Below, in pieces: positions 4,963 through 7,560 of a DNA stretch of 7,560 nucleotides. The stretch comes from an uncultured Parasphingopyxis sp. (GTDB lineage Bacteria > Pseudomonadota > Alphaproteobacteria > Sphingomonadales > Sphingomonadaceae). The position numbers and the translations under genes were made by a program. Location of the stretch: the NCBI GenBank assembly GCA_905479515.1, contig CAJQMX010000243.1:1-7560 (forward strand). Reading direction: 5' to 3'. The notes beneath the pieces were generated by a model. It saw only the letters and a list, made by a program, of their open reading frames with translations. It had not been told where the DNA came from and searched no databases. Each line of letters begins with the position of its first letter. Position 1 is the first letter of the stretch.

Positions 4963-7077
4963 ATGGCGGCATCTCGAGCATCAAAGCGCGGGCCGGTCTG
5001 GCGCATCACGATCGGACTGATCAAATTCGGCCTTTATGCCGCATTGCTGGGCTTTGTCGCTCTGGCAGTTGCGGTCGGCATTGCCATGTCCTCCTTGCCC
5101 GATTTCGAGACGCTCCAATCCTCCCCCAACGGACAAACCGTGCGCGTCCGCGCTGCCGATGGCACGGTGATCTTCGCCATGGGGCCAAGCTATGGGCAAT
5201 GGCTCAGCCACGATGAAATCCCGGAAATCATGCGCGATGCGATGATTTCCGTCGAAGACAGGCGCTTTGAAAGCCATCTCGGTGTTGACCCGATCGGCAT
5301 CGCCCGTTCGCTGCGTGTCCGCGTTGAGCGTGGCCGATGGGCGCAGGGCGGATCGACGATCACCCAGCAGCTTGCCCGCAATCTCTTCCTCACCAACACG
5401 CGCACTTTTGGCCGCAAGATTCGCGAAGTCATATTGGCGCTCGCCATGGAGCGCACATTTTCGAAAGAGCAGATTCTCGAGCTCTATCTGAACCGCGTTT
5501 ATTTCGGCGGCGGAGCCTATGGCATCGATGCCGCATCCCGGCGCTTTTTCGGCCATTCCGCACGCGAGCTTGACCTGTCCGAAGCCGCTGTCGTTGCCGG
5601 ACTTGTGAAAGCGCCCTCGCGCTATTCGCCTACTGCCGATGCGGAGGCCGCCATTGGGCGGGCGTCCGTCGTGCTCGATCTGATGGTCGAGACCGGCCAT
5701 ATCAGCGCGAGCGAAGCGGCCGCGGCAACCCCCAATGATGTTTCCCTTGCACCCCAGCCGCGCCGCAACAGCGTGCGCTATTTTACGGACTGGGTGCTGA
5801 ACCAGCTCGACCTGCTGATCGACGAAACCCGGGCACCGATCGATGTCTGGACAACACTTGATCTTGATATGCAGTCCCGGGCCGTTGATTCCGTCCGCGC
5901 CCACACACCGGAAGGCGCCCAGGCGGCGCTTGTCGCGCTGGACCGGGATGGTGCGGTGCGCGCCATGGTTGGTGGCACGGACTATGTGACATCAAACTAT
6001 AACCGGGCGGTGACGGCGGTGCGCCAGCCGGGATCCGCCTGGAAACTGTTCGTATATCTGGCGGCGCTCGAAAACGGATACACACCCGATGACAGGGTGG
6101 TGGACGAGCCGGTCAACTGGAACGGCTGGCAACCGCGCAACAGTTCAGGCCGCTATGCCGGTGAAATGGATGTCCGCACGGCCTTTGCCTATTCGGTGAA
6201 CACCGTCGCCGCCCAACTTGGCGCAGAAGTCGGCCTGCATACGGTCGCCAATATGGCGCAGCGCTTCGGTATCAGCACGCCGGTCAACACCCACCCGTCC
6301 ATGGTGCTCGGCACATCCGAGGTTCGCGTGATCGACATGGCGCGGGCCTTTGCATCTGTTGCAGCGCACGGCGTCGCGATCGAACCCTATGGCATTGTGA
6401 AGGTGACGACCGAAGATCCGGAAACACGCGAAGAGGTTGAGCTGTACCGGGCCGAAATCGATCAGTCGCGCGTCCTTGTTGCACCCTATGTTGCTGCGGA
6501 AATGACCGACCTTCTGCAAACGGCTGTCGCGACCGGCACGGGCCGGGCCGCCCAGATTGGCAGGCCGGTTGCCGGCAAGACAGGAACCACCAGCTCCAAC
6601 AAGGATGGCTGGTTCATCGGCTTTTCGTCAGGTCTGACCACAGCCGTCTGGATGGGCCGGGACGATGCCCGCGCCGTCGCAGGGCTGCAGGGCGGGCGCG
6701 CACCTGCCCGCGCCTTTGCTGATTTCATGCGCTACGCGGTATCCAGTAGGCCGGTCGAAGAATTTGATACCGAAGTCACGCTTCCTGAGTGGCAATTGGA
6801 AGACGAGGATGACGCCTATTTCGGCGACCCGCTGGATGACGAGATATTTGTCGACGAAAATGGCATGCCAATCAGCGATCCGGGGGCCTATGGCGGCGAC
6901 CGGCGATATGAAGATGTGGTTGCACCGGATAATATGAGCGAAGAATGGCTCGATGAAGTGCTACGGCGCAGCGAGGGGGACCGGCGCTCGGAGAGGCGGA
7001 ACACTCCGCCGCCCAATGATCGCGATGAACCAGCGGCTCCTGCAATCAGGGCTCAGGAAGACGATCCGACCCAGTAA
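4963..7077 (+). CDS. Class A penicillin-binding protein (PBP1A family)
   Basis: The protein has 704 residues and is a bifunctional peptidoglycan synthase anchored in the inner membrane. A short basic cytoplasmic N-terminus precedes one membrane segment (about 16-42). The glycosyltransferase domain (GT51) has catalytic Glu98 in EDRRF, GGSTITQQLARN (129-140) and the KEQILELYLNRVYFGGGAYG region (168-187). The transpeptidase domain has the SxxK nucleophile Ser358 in SAWK, SVN at 411-413 and KTG at 539-541. E. coli PBP1A is about 850 residues with an inserted OB-type domain between the two domains. Here the linker is short and no such insert is seen. The tail from about residue 597 is rich in Asp, Glu, Arg and Pro and probably disordered. 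The ATG at 4963 has AGGA four bases upstream. The gene overlaps the convergent metallopeptidase gene by 25 bp. Confidence 0.95.
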   Translation: MAASRASKRGPVWRITIGLIKFGLYAALLGFVALAVAVGIAMSSLPDFETLQSSPNGQTVRVRAADGTVIFAMGPSYGQWLSHDEIPEIMRDAMISVEDRRFESHLGVDPIGIARSLRVRVERGRWAQGGSTITQQLARNLFLTNTRTFGRKIREVILALAMERTFSKEQILELYLNRVYFGGGAYGIDAASRRFFGHSARELDLSEAAVVAGLVKAPSRYSPTADAEAAIGRASVVLDLMVETGHISASEAAAATPNDVSLAPQPRRNSVRYFTDWVLNQLDLLIDETRAPIDVWTTLDLDMQSRAVDSVRAHTPEGAQAALVALDRDGAVRAMVGGTDYVTSNYNRAVTAVRQPGSAWKLFVYLAALENGYTPDDRVVDEPVNWNGWQPRNSSGRYAGEMDVRTAFAYSVNTVAAQLGAEVGLHTVANMAQRFGISTPVNTHPSMVLGTSEVRVIDMARAFASVAAHGVAIEPYGIVKVTTEDPETREEVELYRAEIDQSRVLVAPYVAAEMTDLLQTAVATGTGRAAQIGRPVAGKTGTTSSNKDGWFIGFSSGLTTAVWMGRDDARAVAGLQGGRAPARAFADFMRYAVSSRPVEEFDTEVTLPEWQLEDEDDAYFGDPLDDEIFVDENGMPISDPGAYGGDRRYEDVVAPDNMSEEWLDEVLRRSEGDRRSERRNTPPPNDRDEPAAPAIRAQEDDPTQ

Positions 7078-7560
7078 AGCACCGCCCCGTTCTGGCGGAG
7101 CCAGGCGCGTTCCGGCGATGGGTCTCGACCGAATATTTCCGTTACCGCAGCATGAAAGTCCGGCCCGTGATGCATATGGATGCGGTGCGCCACTTCATGC
7201 GCCACGGTTGCGCTCAGCACATCCGGCGGTGCCATGACCAGCCGCCAGCTATACCGGATATTGCCGCTTGATGCACAGCTGCCCCAGCGACTGCGCGCAT
7301 CACCGATGCTGACCCGGGCAACCTGCACACCGGCGCGCAGGGCAAAGCGATATGTCTCGTCTTCGAGTATGCGGCGCGCCTCTGCCTTCAACCAGCGCAG
7401 GGCGCGTGCGGCAATTGCCTCTTCTGGGCCGCCAAATGACAGGCTGTCTCCATCGAACTGCGGGGTTCGGGGATGGCTCTGGGCCCAGTTTATCCGGATA
7501 TCCCGGCCGCGAAAGGGCAGGGTGCCGCCGGCGATGATTGGCCGGGGGTGAGGCAGTTTT
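7053..7560 (-). CDS. YgjP-like zinc metallopeptidase domain protein, 5' end outside window
   Basis: The minus-strand frame is open from the right edge to a TGA at 7055-7053, giving 168 C-terminal residues; the start lies beyond base 7560. The visible part has RWGSCASSGNIRYSWRLVMA (91-110), then HEVAH (121-125), an HExxH zinc-binding and catalytic motif. A further histidine cluster MHHGPDFH (129-136) supplies the third zinc ligand. This order is that of the YgjP/DUF45 family (COG1451, M48-like). A TTG at 7391 could be taken as a start, but the codons before it read as a normal family N-terminal part (for example LPFRGRDIRINW), so it is internal. Its substrate is unknown. Its 3' end overlaps the 3' end of the penicillin-binding protein gene by 25 bp. 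Confidence 0.9.
   Translation of the reverse strand, partial: KLPHPRPIIAGGTLPFRGRDIRINWAQSHPRTPQFDGDSLSFGGPEEAIAARALRWLKAEARRILEDETYRFALRAGVQVARVSIGDARSRWGSCASSGNIRYSWRLVMAPPDVLSATVAHEVAHRIHMHHGPDFHAAVTEIFGRDPSPERAWLRQNGAVLYWVGSSS

Noticed and set aside
4981..5904. Minus-strand open frame of 307 codons opposite the penicillin-binding protein
   Set aside because: It is a shadow of a gene whose glycosyltransferase motifs are intact; the translated sequence resembles no family I know.

Overview
The window is high-GC, densely packed bacterial DNA. The gene content suggests an alphaproteobacterium, most likely in the Sphingomonadales (Erythrobacter/Sphingopyxis-like). The reasons are two DUF4402-type secreted proteins, a type III polyketide synthase followed by a methyltransferase and a geranylgeranyl-reductase-like flavoprotein, a short class A penicillin-binding protein without the long E. 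coli insert, and a YgjP-like metallopeptidase. The lineage is inferred from these protein styles; no rRNA or other decisive marker is present.

Left part (1-1478), all on the minus strand. Transcription runs right to left through a diverged DUF4402-like exported protein (948-1478), a canonical DUF4402 exported protein (298-807) with a rho-independent terminator behind it (224-254), and the first 30 codons of another exported protein that runs off the left edge (1-92). A surface or pilus-like structure is a plausible joint role, but no usher or complete chaperone is visible.

Middle (1479-4418). A divergent intergenic region of about 100 bp separates the exported-protein genes from a plus-strand operon. 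It contains a good sigma70-like promoter for the minus gene, and a perfect 14-bp palindrome lies between its -35 and -10 elements. The plus-strand operon encodes a type III polyketide synthase, a class I SAM-dependent methyltransferase and an FAD-dependent oxidoreductase. Its genes overlap (1 bp and 22 bp), which indicates translational coupling. Together they look like a route in which an acyl starter is extended and cyclised to a pyrone or phenolic lipid, then methylated and oxidised. The product cannot be read from the sequence.

Right part (4419-7560). msrB (peptide-methionine (R)-S-oxide reductase, without the usual resolving cysteine) follows the operon after 31 bp. A class A penicillin-binding protein with an acidic C-terminal tail comes next, preceded by an 11-bp-phased direct repeat. 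A minus-strand YgjP-family zinc metallopeptidase enters from the right edge, and its 3' end overlaps the penicillin-binding protein gene tail-to-tail by 25 bp. No tRNA, rRNA, CRISPR array, insertion sequence or integration site was seen.
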